This document shows, piece by piece, positions 17,439 through 26,216 of a DNA stretch of 51,180 bases. The translations under genes and the position numbers were made by a program. How positions within the stretch are numbered: position 1 is the stretch's first letter; every line of letters starts with the position of its first letter. Location of the stretch: the NCBI GenBank assembly GCA_031411235.1, contig JANOAR010000078.1, forward strand, positions 1 through 51,180, read 5' to 3'. Source of the stretch: JANOAR01 sp031411235 (GTDB lineage Bacteria > Verrucomicrobiota > Verrucomicrobiia > Verrucomicrobiales > Verrucomicrobiaceae). The notes beneath the pieces are model-generated. The model ran no database searches and had not been told where the DNA came from. It saw only the letters and a list, made by a program, of their open reading frames with translations.

Positions 17439-17854
17439 TCCGCGCCGTGCTTGATACTAACGTGGTGATCGCATCCCAACGCAGCCCCCATCCATCCAGC
17501 CCGAATGTGGAGATCATCAATCGCTGGGCCGCTGGAGAGTTTGATTGGCTGCACACGCCGGACATTCTGGAGTAATACATTGAGAAACTGCTCGCCCACG
17601 GCATTGCGGCCAGTCGCATCACCTCGTTAATGGCTCTATTGCAAGTCGGCGGCGCGGCGGTTGAAATTGAGTTCTTCCATCTGCGGCACTATCCCTCCGA
17701 TCCCGATGATACAGCATTCCTCCTCGCAGCCCTCAATGGCGGCGCGAGCCATCTGACAACCTATGACCAGCACCTGGAAGACGTCGGAGTGTTTTACCCT
17801 GAATTCGTCACTTGTGCTCCGATTGAGTTTCTCGGCTACTTGCGAGGGTCTTGA
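17435..17854 (+). pseudogene. PIN-domain toxin interrupted by an in-frame TAA
   Basis: The 140-codon frame encodes a PIN-domain ribonuclease of the COG1569 type: MIRAVLDTNVVIASQRSPHP with the first catalytic Asp at residue 7, and LRHYPSDPDDTAFLLAALNG with the later Asp cluster, then the TTYDQHLEDV strand. Codon 47 (17573-17575) is TAA, inside ...TPDILE*YIEKLLAHGI, where family members normally read a Glu-rich ILEEY stretch. A single base change (G to T in GAA) would explain it. Everything after the stop remains intact and in frame, so the damage is recent or a sequencing error. Without readthrough or reinitiation the toxin is inactive. Confidence 0.8.
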
Positions 17855-17940
17855 TCGTTCAGCCCCATCCCGGCCCTGCCGCCAGAGTCGCGACTGTCAT
17901 GAGTGGCCTTTGCCTTGCAAAAGTGTTACAGATCAAATCC

Positions 17941-18159
17941 ATGACCACCGCCGCTCTCATCGCCAGTATCATGAAGTTACCCGAGGCCCAGCGTTTCGAC
18001 ATTGCCGTGGCCATCATTGACATGCCTAGCCTTTGCATGGCAGAAGAGCTTGGGATCGACCACAACCCCAAGATCTCTGCCGATCTTATCGCCAACATCA
18101 TGCTGTTTCCCGAAACCCAGCGGTTCGACATCGCCATGACCATCCTCAGCACCGATTAG
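17941..18159 (+). CDS. Small protein made of two tandem 43-residue-spaced repeats
   Basis: A 72-residue protein with two copies of one segment: ALIASIMKLPEAQRFDIAVA and DLIANIMLFPETQRFDIAMT. The copies are 43 codons apart and also similar in DNA (from 17962 and from 18091), so the gene arose by internal duplication. The 'LPEAQRFDIA' phrase recalls the short addiction-module component family (LPExxRxxLA), which is the nearest resemblance I can offer. An earlier ATG at 17899 in the same frame is possible. It follows the broken PIN gene by 86 bp on the same strand. Function is not known. Confidence 0.55.
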   Translation: MTTAALIASIMKLPEAQRFDIAVAIIDMPSLCMAEELGIDHNPKISADLIANIMLFPETQRFDIAMTILSTD

Positions 18160-18168
18160 CCGTCGGCC

Positions 18169-18246
18169 ATGATTACTTACGAGATCGAGGCAGAGGCCAA
18201 ATCCACCCCTGCCGCCCCCATCCAAATCGAATGCCTCATGCGCTAG
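18169..18246 (+). CDS. Possible 25-residue peptide
   Basis: A short frame MITYEIEAEAKSTPAAPIQI... of 25 residues starts 9 bp after the duplicated small gene and ends in a TAG overlapping, on the opposite strand, the stop of the helicase gene. There is no family match. It may be a fragment of a larger gene cut at this boundary. Confidence 0.2.
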   Translation: MITYEIEAEAKSTPAAPIQIECLMR

Positions 18247-21200
18247 GCGGTAGGATCAAAGTATCGTTGGCAGTAGTGATAAGCGTGCTGTGAGTTGAAG
18301 CGGCCAAGGTTATCCAGCACCGTTACGATACGGCATCGAGCAGTTCCGCCGTTCTTTTCACCTCGCAGTCCTCGCCCAACCATCTGCATGTAGCGCACAC
18401 GACTGAAGACCAAACGAGAGATGATCACCATGTCAGTTTTTGGGGCGTCAAAGCCTGTTGTGAGGACGCTGTAATTGCACAACACCCGAATGTCTCCGCG
18501 CTGGAAACGATCAAGGAAGTAGCGCTTGGCAGCCTTCGGCGTCTCCCCGCTTATCGCTGCCGCAGAAATGCCAGCTAGGTTGAGACGAGCGGACATCTCC
18601 GCTGCGTGAGAGACTGAATTCGTGAACAACAGAATTGAGCGTTCTTGTGCCTGGCGAATGTAGTCCACGAGCAAAGCGTTTCGCTGTGCGTCGTTACCAA
18701 GCCGCTGACTGATGGCGTCAATGAGCCGATCAAACTCAAATTCCTTGCGTTGATCAGCCAATTTGTTGAGGTCGCTCACCTCTGTGCTGAGCAGTTGCGC
18801 GACAGATTCCAATGTTTCGTAATCGACTTCTGATAAGACGCCCTGACGCCGCAGCCGATCATGGAGGGCGCTTTGATCGTTTGGAAGCAACCGCTCATCG
18901 AAACGCCTAGCAAGCTGTGCGCTTTCGTCATTATTCATTCGGATTGGAGTTGCGCTCAAGCCAATGATAGGAGGCTCGATCACCTCGGGTTTGGCACCCT
19001 GAGCATCAAGCCAGTGTAGCAGGCTGGTGTAACTGGACGCTATTGCGTGGTGACATTCGTCGATCACCACCAAGCCCAGTTGCCGCTTCCAAGCCTCACC
19101 AATCGCCTCCATGCGAGAACTCATCGTCTGGATGTTGGCCACGATCACAATGGGGAGACTTGTGTCTTGCACCGCCGGGTTGGGATGGCCACCCCAGAAG
19201 CGTACGATCCTGAGATTGGTTCTTTGAGCACCGAGGTTCAGCCACACCTGGCGGAATGCTTGTACTGCCTGCTCACACAACTCGTCTGTTTGGGCGATCC
19301 AGAGCACGAACCGACGCTCACCCATCGGGGCGAGAACCTGCCTCACCGCAGCCTCTACGATCACGCGAGTTTTACCGCCCCCTGTTGGCAAACATACCAC
19401 AGCGCGCCGCCTCCTACTGCTTTGATTGAGTAGTTCTCGAACGCCTTCATAGACTTCCTCCTGGAAGTCATGGAGCGGTTTCAGTTCGATGGGGCCACTG
19501 ATATACTCTTCGGGTTCACGGCGGGATTCGGGTGATTCCGCGAACCCTGCTGGGAACCCGATGCTATCCACAAAAGCTCTGGCCTCCGCCGTATTCCAGC
19601 GTCCAGGCGGCTTCAAGCCTTCCGCCCGCAATACTTCCGTTAGTTTGACCAGCACTGTCGGCCCCAACTGGGCAAGAACCAGTTCAGCGAGTTGAAGGGA
19701 GTTACAGTTTTCGAGAAACGGCTTGTCAGCCAAGTCTCCTAGAAGCTTGAGCAAAGGCTCCTCGCGATGTCCGACAGCCAGCAACAAGCGCTCTGCTAGC
19801 GATGCTCCGGCTGCTACCTTGGCTCGCTGTTCATCGGCACGCGCATCACTGATGCTGAGCAGAGCATCTTGAGCCGAACAGCGCAGCCAGCCAGCGCAGG
19901 CCATTTCGGCCAGCAAGCACTCAAGCCGTTGATGTCGCGGCAAGGCGTATAGCTGGGCCAAATCGACGAGCAATGCACCCTCGCCAAACAAGCACGGCGT
20001 CGGCTCGGGCTCGTCATCAATACAAAACGCCAGCGCTACGACTGGGCGGGCAATCGCGGTGCCGACGAGTTCGGGTTTCAGCACCGACCCATTGTCGTCA
20101 TTCAAGCCGCCAAACTCAGGAAAAATAGATGTCAGTAGATCAGCGGGGCCAGTCTCGCTGTCATCATATTGGACGCTGATGAGAGATGACAGATCGCAGG
20201 CACCATCTTTGAGCCAGAGTTGCATTGTCTTCTCGTCCAAGGTAACAACGATTCTGTTCTCCGTTCGTACGCGCCGGGCTAGATCGGGTGAGGTTGTCAC
20301 ATAGACTTCGGATAGCGGCCCGAGGTGATCCGCAGACCAGTTGTCCTCTCCCTGGGCGATCCAAAGATCGAGAAGCGTGTCCCCTGCGATAGACTCAGGT
20401 GTCACCAACATCAGTTCGAGTGCATTCCACATCTCGGAAATGTCGTCTTCGGTTGGCTGAGTCGTTGAATTTACCGTAGCCAGTTGTGGGAGTAGTTGCA
20501 GCAATAGAGCCCAGTTCGGCAGTTTGCGCATTACAGCCTTGCCTCTCCGTGCCGCAATCGCTGACAATTTCACTATGGAAACTCCGACTTTCCATGTGCC
20601 GTGCTTGAGCACGAACCACAGTATGGGATGTGGAATGGTGATGTCTTGATAACGATCACTCGTCGTGTGACCAAAGGTAACACCTGCTAACGGCTGTGGT
20701 TGACCAAGCATCCACTTGACGAGGTGCTCGGTAAACCTTGCTCGTGCGTTGCCATCGAGCGCTGGCAGCAAATGCCAGGATAACGGCAGAGCAAGCCACC
20801 TCGGTGCGAGGTAATCATACTTTGGCCGGCCATCCACCTGCCTCAAATAATTGCTACGTGATGTCGATAGCCATTCATCGAGTTCGTCGTGCCCATCTAT
20901 TACGGTGCTGTATTCTCCCGGCCCTACGGTGCCTTTGGGTAGTTCGGCGACGCCAAGCAAAGTCAACCACTCACCATCTTGCCCGTGAGTCACCTCATCA
21001 ACAAGCAAGCCAGCACTAGCAGTTTGATCATCAAGTCCGACCAGCACACCAGGACGCAGCACAGAGTCTGGGAAAGCCCAACGCCGGTCGCAGCGTCGAA
21101 TGGGGACGCGGCTCTTGTTTTTAGTGAGGATCGTTCTTGCAACTTCTGGGGGAGCACTGCGAATGAGCACCCATAGTGACAGCCACTTGGATTCATTCTG

Positions 21201-23087
21201 CTGATCGTACTTGAGATCAAAGCTATTCTTGGGAATCGCCTTGGTCAGTATCTCCTGCCAAGTGTTATCGTCGAGTTGCCTGACCTTTAGCACCTCGACT
21301 AGAATGCGCCGTGTTTCTGCATCGCCTGTCAACTCAATCAGCGGTGTAGCCATGCCAGGAATCACATTGGCACCTTCTGGCGCTAGAACCACATCACTGC
21401 TTGGTTTTAAACCATGCTGCACGGTGGGAATGATCGCGAGTTGCCTCAGCGCAGCCTCCACCTGAGTCTGGATTTGGAAAATCCCTGGGGCTGCTTCTGC
21501 CTTCCAAGTGTCATTCCGGCAATGCTTCCAACACGTCTCAACCAGCTTTAGCACTAGCTTGGCAGTGTCGGGAACATCTGAAATAATCGCATTGAACCAC
21601 GTCGAGGAATGACAAAAACGGAGCTTTCTCTTTGCGTCGCCCCCTTCGCGTTGAAGCCTGCTTGACAGTTCTTTGAGACGACTGTCGCGCTGCCCTTTCA
21701 GGCATGAGGAATGGACGAACTGCGATTTTGTCTCCGACCTTGCCAATGCCTGCCACTGCCCAGCAATCGCTTGCCCCTCTTTCTCCCATGGATGCCGCCA
21801 CAGGTCGCCGGACTTCCGCCTCTTCCCGTTCGCGTCGGGAATGATTTCGGCATCTTTTATCGCCGCCCACACGGCTTCAACCAAAGGCGCGGCGACTTGC
21901 TCTGGTTCAGGTTGTCGCGGAAAGGCGTCGATGAGACGACCTGGGTCATCAACTGTTGCGAGCGATGGAAGAGTACCCACGATCAAGCTCGCGGCCTCGC
22001 GCATGAGAGCCGTATTCCACGGGCCGCTGATGATGGAATTGCGATCACTATTGAGCTTCCAAGGAGCATTAAAGATGCCCGAAAGAAATGTTGGCGTCTT
22101 CGTCGGAAAAAAGGCCCAGAAGGCACCTGCCTTTTCTTGCTTAACCTCAAGGGGTAACGCCCAGGAGAGCGGAACATGCTCTCGTTGGTGGATGTGAGTC
22201 GCGTCTTGTCGGGCAGCTTGGTCTTGAATTGACACGTCACGAACGATGACCCGCCAGCGGGAGACTTGCTCACCATCGTAGAGGCTACGTTCCTCCCCAC
22301 GACTTTCGATTCGAAGCGTGCGCACAGGATTTGCGCCATCATCCAAAGTCAGGCTCAAGGGCACTTGGAGGAACAACAAAAACTCGGTGGGAAACTTTTG
22401 AATCTCACTCCGAAGATGAGCCAGCGCATCGGTCGATGTGATCTCCGCCTTAACGATAGTTTCAGCCCACGCCAGATTCCGAAGCACTTCGTCTGGTTCG
22501 TTTTGCGCTCCGCTGGTAGGCCAAGCCAGCCGCAACCCTGGTGCCTCTGTGACCTCCCGATGAGATGACCAACACGCAGCATCAGGCCAAGCCAGCCGCA
22601 ACCCTGGTGCCTCTGTGACATGGAATAGACTCTTCAACTAGTCACGACACCGCTTTGGCTCAAAGCAAAACCCGCCAGATGCCTTGGTGAAAATGTCAAT
22701 CCTTCCGCCGAGACCCAGCAAGGACTTGAAGCCAAGACCAAACCTGCCGATTTGATTTCCACGCTTCGGTGAAGAATGCGAGCTGAGCAGAGCGTCAACA
22801 CCCTCTTCGCTCAGCGGTGCGCCCATGTTGGCGACGTATAACGCGCGATCTCGGAGCACGACTTGAACACGGTTGCCACCGGTTGCTGCCAGACCAGCTT
22901 CATGGTCTTCAAGAATGGCATCGGCCCCATTCTGCACCAGCTCAAGCACCTGTCGGTAGCCATACCCTCCAGCGAGCACCGTTTGTTCAATCCCATGATG
23001 TTCCTTTATATCTCGAGGCATCACCCGGTAAGCGGCAATCCTTTGTTCCCTGAGCGTGTCGATGAGTTTGGATATGTCGAGAGGCAT
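18243..23087 (-). pseudogene. HSP90-like (GHKL) ATPase / DEAH helicase giant protein, interrupted by an amber codon
   Basis: One continuous frame of 1615 codons runs from ATG 23087 (MPLDISKLIDTLREQR) to 18245 and is broken only by TAG at 22638-22640 (codon 150). The N-terminus is a Bergerat-fold ATPase of the sacsin/HSP90 type: N-box QVLELVQNGADAILEDHEAG, then YVANMGAPLSEEGVDALLSS and the lid RGNQIGRFGLGFKSLLGLGG. The C-terminal 410 residues are a superfamily 2 helicase: Walker A PTGGGKT (about residue 1233), DECHH (about 1342), GLSATP, TTGFDAPKTD and QMVGRGLRG. The long middle is unassigned. The stop falls inside the ATPase fold, so splitting it into two working proteins is unlikely. A 66-bp in-frame duplication sits just after the stop. 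Proteins with this layout are known from phage-defence-rich regions; the role here is inference. Confidence 0.8.
22518..22619. repeat. 36-bp direct repeat forming a 66-bp in-frame duplication
   Basis: An identical 36-bp sequence occurs at 22518-22553 and 22584-22619, starting AGGCCAAGCCAGCCGCAACC in both. On the coding (minus) strand each copy encodes VTEAPGLRLAWP. The period of 66 bp keeps the reading frame and adds 22 residues. It lies about 20-120 bp after the amber codon of the ATPase/helicase gene, so both lesions are clustered. Confidence 0.9.
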
Positions 23088-23147
23088 GTTGGCGCGATGT
23101 CTAAGCGTTTTCCACTCGGTTGCCAGCTCGGGTATTGGGGCATTGAG

Positions 23148-23250
23148 TTCACCAATCGCCCCGGCGAACGCGTCGAGAAGGTCGATCTGGAGAAGACTAG
23201 AGCCGAAGTCGCCAAGTTCGTTGGCACCAACAGAAGCGACCACCGACTAC
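23148..23250 (+). pseudogene. Stray fragment of the pyruvate carboxylase gene
   Basis: These 103 bases match 16389-16490 of pyc in direct orientation with around 8-12 differences and one indel, starting ttcaccaatcgccccggcga in both. The translation FTNRPGERVEKVDLEKTRAE also matches pyc. Similarity starts and stops abruptly on each side. It lies about 60 bp upstream of the ATPase/helicase start on the opposite strand, where a promoter would be expected. It is too short to function and is best read as a duplication scar. Confidence 0.9.
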
Positions 23251-23283
23251 TGAGATGCCAAGGATATTTTAACCAAAAGAGAA

Positions 23284-23481
23284 TTAGTTGCTGAGAGCGA
23301 TATCGGCCTCGAAGCGGCTGGGGGAACGGTAGTTGAGGGGGGAGTGGAGGCGTTGGGTGTTGTAGTAGGAGCCAATGAAAGCGAGGAGTTCAGTGTGAGC
23401 GTCTGTGAAGGAGGCATAGCGGTTGCCTTGGATCAGCTCAGCTTTGAGCGTGCCCATGAACGATTGACTCGTTACGCTCAC
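23284..23481 (-). pseudogene. IS3-family transposase (OrfB) C-terminal remnant
   Basis: Sixty-five residues match the end of the integrase core of IS3-type transposases: QSFMGTLKAELIQGNRYASF, then FIGSYYNTQRLHSPLNYRSP and a final F-E region. The conserved catalytic Glu region lies within the ESFxGTLKxEL-like start, here altered to QSFMGTLKAEL. The rest of OrfB and all of OrfA are absent, and no terminal inverted repeats are visible. It is a dead fragment. Confidence 0.85.
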
Positions 23482-23503
23482 CCTCTGGGCAGCCTGCGGC
23501 TAT

Positions 23504-23739
23504 CTATCTTCGCTGCACGCGCGGATGTTCCAGCGCTTGCGTCAGCCGTTTGAAGAGCGCGACCGGCTTCGGTTGCTGGTGGGGAAGTTCCAGAGGGATT
23601 TGGCGACAAAGGCATACGCCATCTTGAGGTGCGATTGGGGCGGTCGTCCGTGGACTTTCCAGGCGCAGGCCTCGACCTGTTTTTCCAAACCCAGCAACTC
23701 GCACACTACGACGAAGCGTCGCACCATACCTTCGGCCAA
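23504..23739 (-). pseudogene. DDE transposase N-terminal remnant, frameshifted
   Basis: The first frame reads VRRFVVVCELLGLEKQVEAC, then HGRPPQSHLKMAYAFVAKSL and WNFPT, which resembles the N-terminal domain of IS1182/IS4-like DDE transposases (GRPP..., AFVAKALxNLPT). After that point homology continues in another frame as KPVALFKRLTQALEHPRVQRR. No catalytic domain remains. The neighbouring IS3 remnant belongs to a different family, so at least two elements landed here. Confidence 0.6.
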
Positions 23740-23755
23740 GGGGCTGCCTACCTCA

Positions 23756-23911
23756 TCACTTTTTCACCCTGCATTTCAGGGCCTCTCGGGGTTTCGGAAT
23801 TGGCTCGCTAGAGGGCGGTATCTCACCGCGCTGCACGGCACCAGCTTCGCGAACGGGTTCGATGAATTCTTCCCCCAGAGATTTCGACTTGGATGGGTTT
23901 GTGGTTTTCAT
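23756..23911 (-). pseudogene. HigA-like antitoxin, truncated
   Basis: The frame reads MKTTNPSKSKSLGEEFIEPV then REAGAVQRGEIPPSSE, typical of the N-terminal arm of HigA-2 type antitoxins that follow a RelE-like toxin. After about residue 34 the sequence becomes unrelated and stops at 51 residues, so the whole helix-turn-helix domain is missing. The loss coincides with the adjacent transposase remnant. Its ATG overlaps the toxin's TGA (ATGA), the usual coupling of a higBA operon. Confidence 0.65.
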
Positions 23912-24080
23912 GTGAGATGCTGTTCGACTTCTTGTTTGAGTTGCTTCATTAGGTCGAAAGGAAGGTTTTCCATCTCGTTTTTGGCGTAGAGATGCAGCAT
24001 GAGCATCTGGCCTTCCTCAGTGACATAAAATAAATAAGCCGCAGTCCGCCGCACTTGCCGCGACCGCTGCCTGCCAAGCG
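23908..24080 (-). pseudogene. RelE/HigB-like toxin remnant with frameshift
   Basis: Two adjoining frames give RLAGSGRGKCGGLRLIY and then YVTEEGQMLMLHLYAKNEME plus NLPFDLMKQLKQEVEQHLT, the C-terminal two thirds of a RelE/HigB-type mRNA interferase. The frame switch falls at a TTTT run, so it is a small indel in a homopolymer. The N-terminal third is missing, cut where the NHL-protein gene ends at 24088. The toxin is not functional. Confidence 0.7.
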
Positions 24081-24087
24081 CAACGTA

Positions 24088-25155
24088 TTATCGGTATTCC
24101 GCCCGTAGCACCCGGTTGTTGTAGGTGTCGGCGATGTAGAGCAGGCCATCGGGGCCGATGCGGACGCCGTGCGGGCGGCGTAGTTGCGTGGTTAGCAGTG
24201 TGTCGCCGAGTGTGATGCCTGACTTGGGCGGGGCTCCAGCGATGAGTTCGATGTTGCCCGTCTTGGGCGAGTAGCGGCGGATGCAGTGGTTCTCGGTGTC
24301 GCAGATGAGGACGTTGTCGGCGGCATCCATGGCGACATATTTTGGGCCGTTCATCATGGCATCGCGGCCTGGGCCGCCATCGCCGCCGTAGCCTTTTTTG
24401 CCTGCGGCATTCACCACGGTGCGCAACTTGCCGTCCTTCATCGCGACGAGTGAGTTGCCCCCACGCAGCAAGATATAGAGTGTGCCATCCTTGGCCTGGG
24501 TGACGGCGCGGGTGTCGCCCATGGGGGCGTCGAGCGCGGCGGAGTCGTCGGTAGGCAGTCCCTTTTTGCCATTGCCTGCGACGGTGGTCACGATGCCTGT
24601 GGCGATGTCCACGGCGCGTGTGCGGTTGTTGCCGATGTCGGCGATGAAGTAGCTCTTTTTATCTGGCGCGAGACTGGAGGTCATAGTGATGGAAAAGGTG
24701 GCGCTGGTGGCCGTGCCGTTGTCGCCACTGAAGCCGGGCTTACCCGTGCCAGCGATGGTGCTGACGTGCCCAGTATTGAGGTCTAGTAGTCGCACGCGAT
24801 TGTGAAAGGAGTCCGCCAGTAATGCTCGTCCATCGTGCAGGATTTGGATGTCGTGCATGCCTTTGAAGATGGCTTGCTGTGGATCGGTGCCATCGTGAAC
24901 TTCTTCGCTGTTGGTCTTTTCATCGGCATTGTGCGGCTGGCCAGCGATGAACTGAACCTTGCCATCGACGAGGCGAAAGACACGGTTCGACTTGGTGAAC
25001 TCGACGCCATGGAGCACGCCCTTGGCATCGAAGTCCACGCTGAAAGGCTCGCTGACGGCTTCGGTTTTCGGGGCACCGACGATGAGTTCAACCGCTGCGT
25101 GCAGTGGTGCGAAGGTGATGAGGCAGAGTAGGGTAGCGAGGGGTAGGGGAGTCAT
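24088..25155 (-). CDS. Exported NHL-repeat beta-propeller protein
   Basis: A 355-residue exported protein. The N-terminus MTPLPLATLLCLITFAPLHA is a signal peptide. The mature part is a six-bladed propeller with clear NHL repeats: RALLADSFHNRVRLLDLNTG, SYFIADIGNNRTRAVDIATG, NVLICDTENHCIRRYSPKTG and LLYIADTYNNRVLRAEYR. The GTGKPGFSGDNG and GKKGYGGDGGPG loops are typical of the family. NHL propellers in these phyla bind ligands or act as lyases; the substrate here is unknown. The gene ends exactly beside a degraded toxin-antitoxin remnant, marking the island border. Confidence 0.9.
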   Translation of the reverse strand: MTPLPLATLLCLITFAPLHAAVELIVGAPKTEAVSEPFSVDFDAKGVLHGVEFTKSNRVFRLVDGKVQFIAGQPHNADEKTNSEEVHDGTDPQQAIFKGMHDIQILHDGRALLADSFHNRVRLLDLNTGHVSTIAGTGKPGFSGDNGTATSATFSITMTSSLAPDKKSYFIADIGNNRTRAVDIATGIVTTVAGNGKKGLPTDDSAALDAPMGDTRAVTQAKDGTLYILLRGGNSLVAMKDGKLRTVVNAAGKKGYGGDGGPGRDAMMNGPKYVAMDAADNVLICDTENHCIRRYSPKTGNIELIAGAPPKSGITLGDTLLTTQLRRPHGVRIGPDGLLYIADTYNNRVLRAEYR

Positions 25156-25284
25156 GGCAAGTTGGCGTTGGGTGGCCTAAACAGCGCGGGGCCTCGCTGC
25201 CTTGCAATGAACGCCTTCCGGCGTCGCTCATGCATGGCCCGCTTTGACACACAGGCTGGAAGCGCTGTGGCACTCTCTTGAGCG

Positions 25285-26058
25285 CTACCGGAGATTCACG
25301 GCTCCGCCATCAATGGGATAGGCGCTGCCTGTGACAAATGACGCTTCATCACTCGCTAAGTACAATGCCAGTGCGGCGATCTCATCTGGCTGGGCCATGC
25401 GCCCAATGGGCTGTGCGGCGCTGAGTTTCTCGAACATCTCGGCTTCTTGCCCTGGATAGGTTTTTGTGATGTAACCATCGACGAAGGGCGTGTGAACTCG
25501 CGCCGGGCAGATGCAGTTGCAGCGGATGCCCTGGGTGATGAAATCCTTGGCGATGGAGTAAGTCATCATGAGCACTGCACCCTTGGTCATGGAGTAGGCG
25601 AAGCGATCCGATAATCCCATCATCGCAGCGATGGAGCAGAGGTTTAAAATGACACCACCACCGCCAGCGATCATGGTCGGTAATATGCTCTGCGTGCAGT
25701 TATGAATGCCTTTGATGTTGATGCGATAGAGCCGATCCATGTCGGCCTCGGCAGTGCTCAGCGCGGTGCCGATGTGGGCTATACCAGCGTTGTTGACGAG
25801 GATATGGATGGTGCCGCGTCGTGTGGCGATGTCGGCCATGACGGCAGCGACTTGGCCAGCATCGCCGACATCGCAGCGCTGCCAGTGGGCGCTGCCACCA
25901 TTACTGGTGATTTCGGCGACCACTTCCGCTGCTTGAGTTTCGCTGAGGTCAAGGACTTCAACATGGGCACCTTGTTTGGCAAAGAGAACAGCGATGGCGC
26001 GGCCAATGCCTGAGCCTGCTCCAGTGATGATGGCGTTTTTTTGGGCGAGTGAGAACAT
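25285..26058 (-). CDS. Short-chain dehydrogenase/reductase
   Basis: A 257-residue classical SDR that would oxidise or reduce a hydroxyl/keto substrate with NAD(P). Features: cofactor motif TGAGSGIG at the N-terminus, NNAG (ILVNNAGIAH), catalytic Ser in LNLCSIAAMMG, and YSMTK for Tyr and Lys. The C-terminal PIGRMAQPDEIAALALYLAS and FVTGSAYPIDGG close the substrate loop. An Asp after strand 2 (VEVLDLSETQ) favours NAD over NADP. The sequence style resembles sugar-acid or L-fucose-type dehydrogenases. The ATG at 26058 starts MFSLAQKNAIITG; the upstream extension is rejected. Confidence 0.9.
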   Translation of the reverse strand: MFSLAQKNAIITGAGSGIGRAIAVLFAKQGAHVEVLDLSETQAAEVVAEITSNGGSAHWQRCDVGDAGQVAAVMADIATRRGTIHILVNNAGIAHIGTALSTAEADMDRLYRINIKGIHNCTQSILPTMIAGGGGVILNLCSIAAMMGLSDRFAYSMTKGAVLMMTYSIAKDFITQGIRCNCICPARVHTPFVDGYITKTYPGQEAEMFEKLSAAQPIGRMAQPDEIAALALYLASDEASFVTGSAYPIDGGAVNLR

Positions 26059-26216
26059 GGTGGGATGGACGTGATTGAAATGCCAATTTCCGAAACATAA
26101 AAGCAAAATAGGCCATCCAACCTACCAGCCTCAGCCTGACTTGAAAGCCATTGCCGGGATGAATAAGGAAATCGAAGTGATGCCGCTGTGAATCGAGGCC
26201 TTTGTGATGACGCCGC

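Noticed and set aside
22638..23243. Separate 201-residue gene starting at 23243
   Set aside because: The first 52 codons are the reverse strand of the pyc fragment, and the frame continues past the TAG into the helicase protein, so this is the 5' part of one broken gene.
23525..23989. 154-residue plus-strand frame
   Set aside because: It is antisense to the transposase and toxin-antitoxin remnants, which give recognisable protein similarity on the minus strand.
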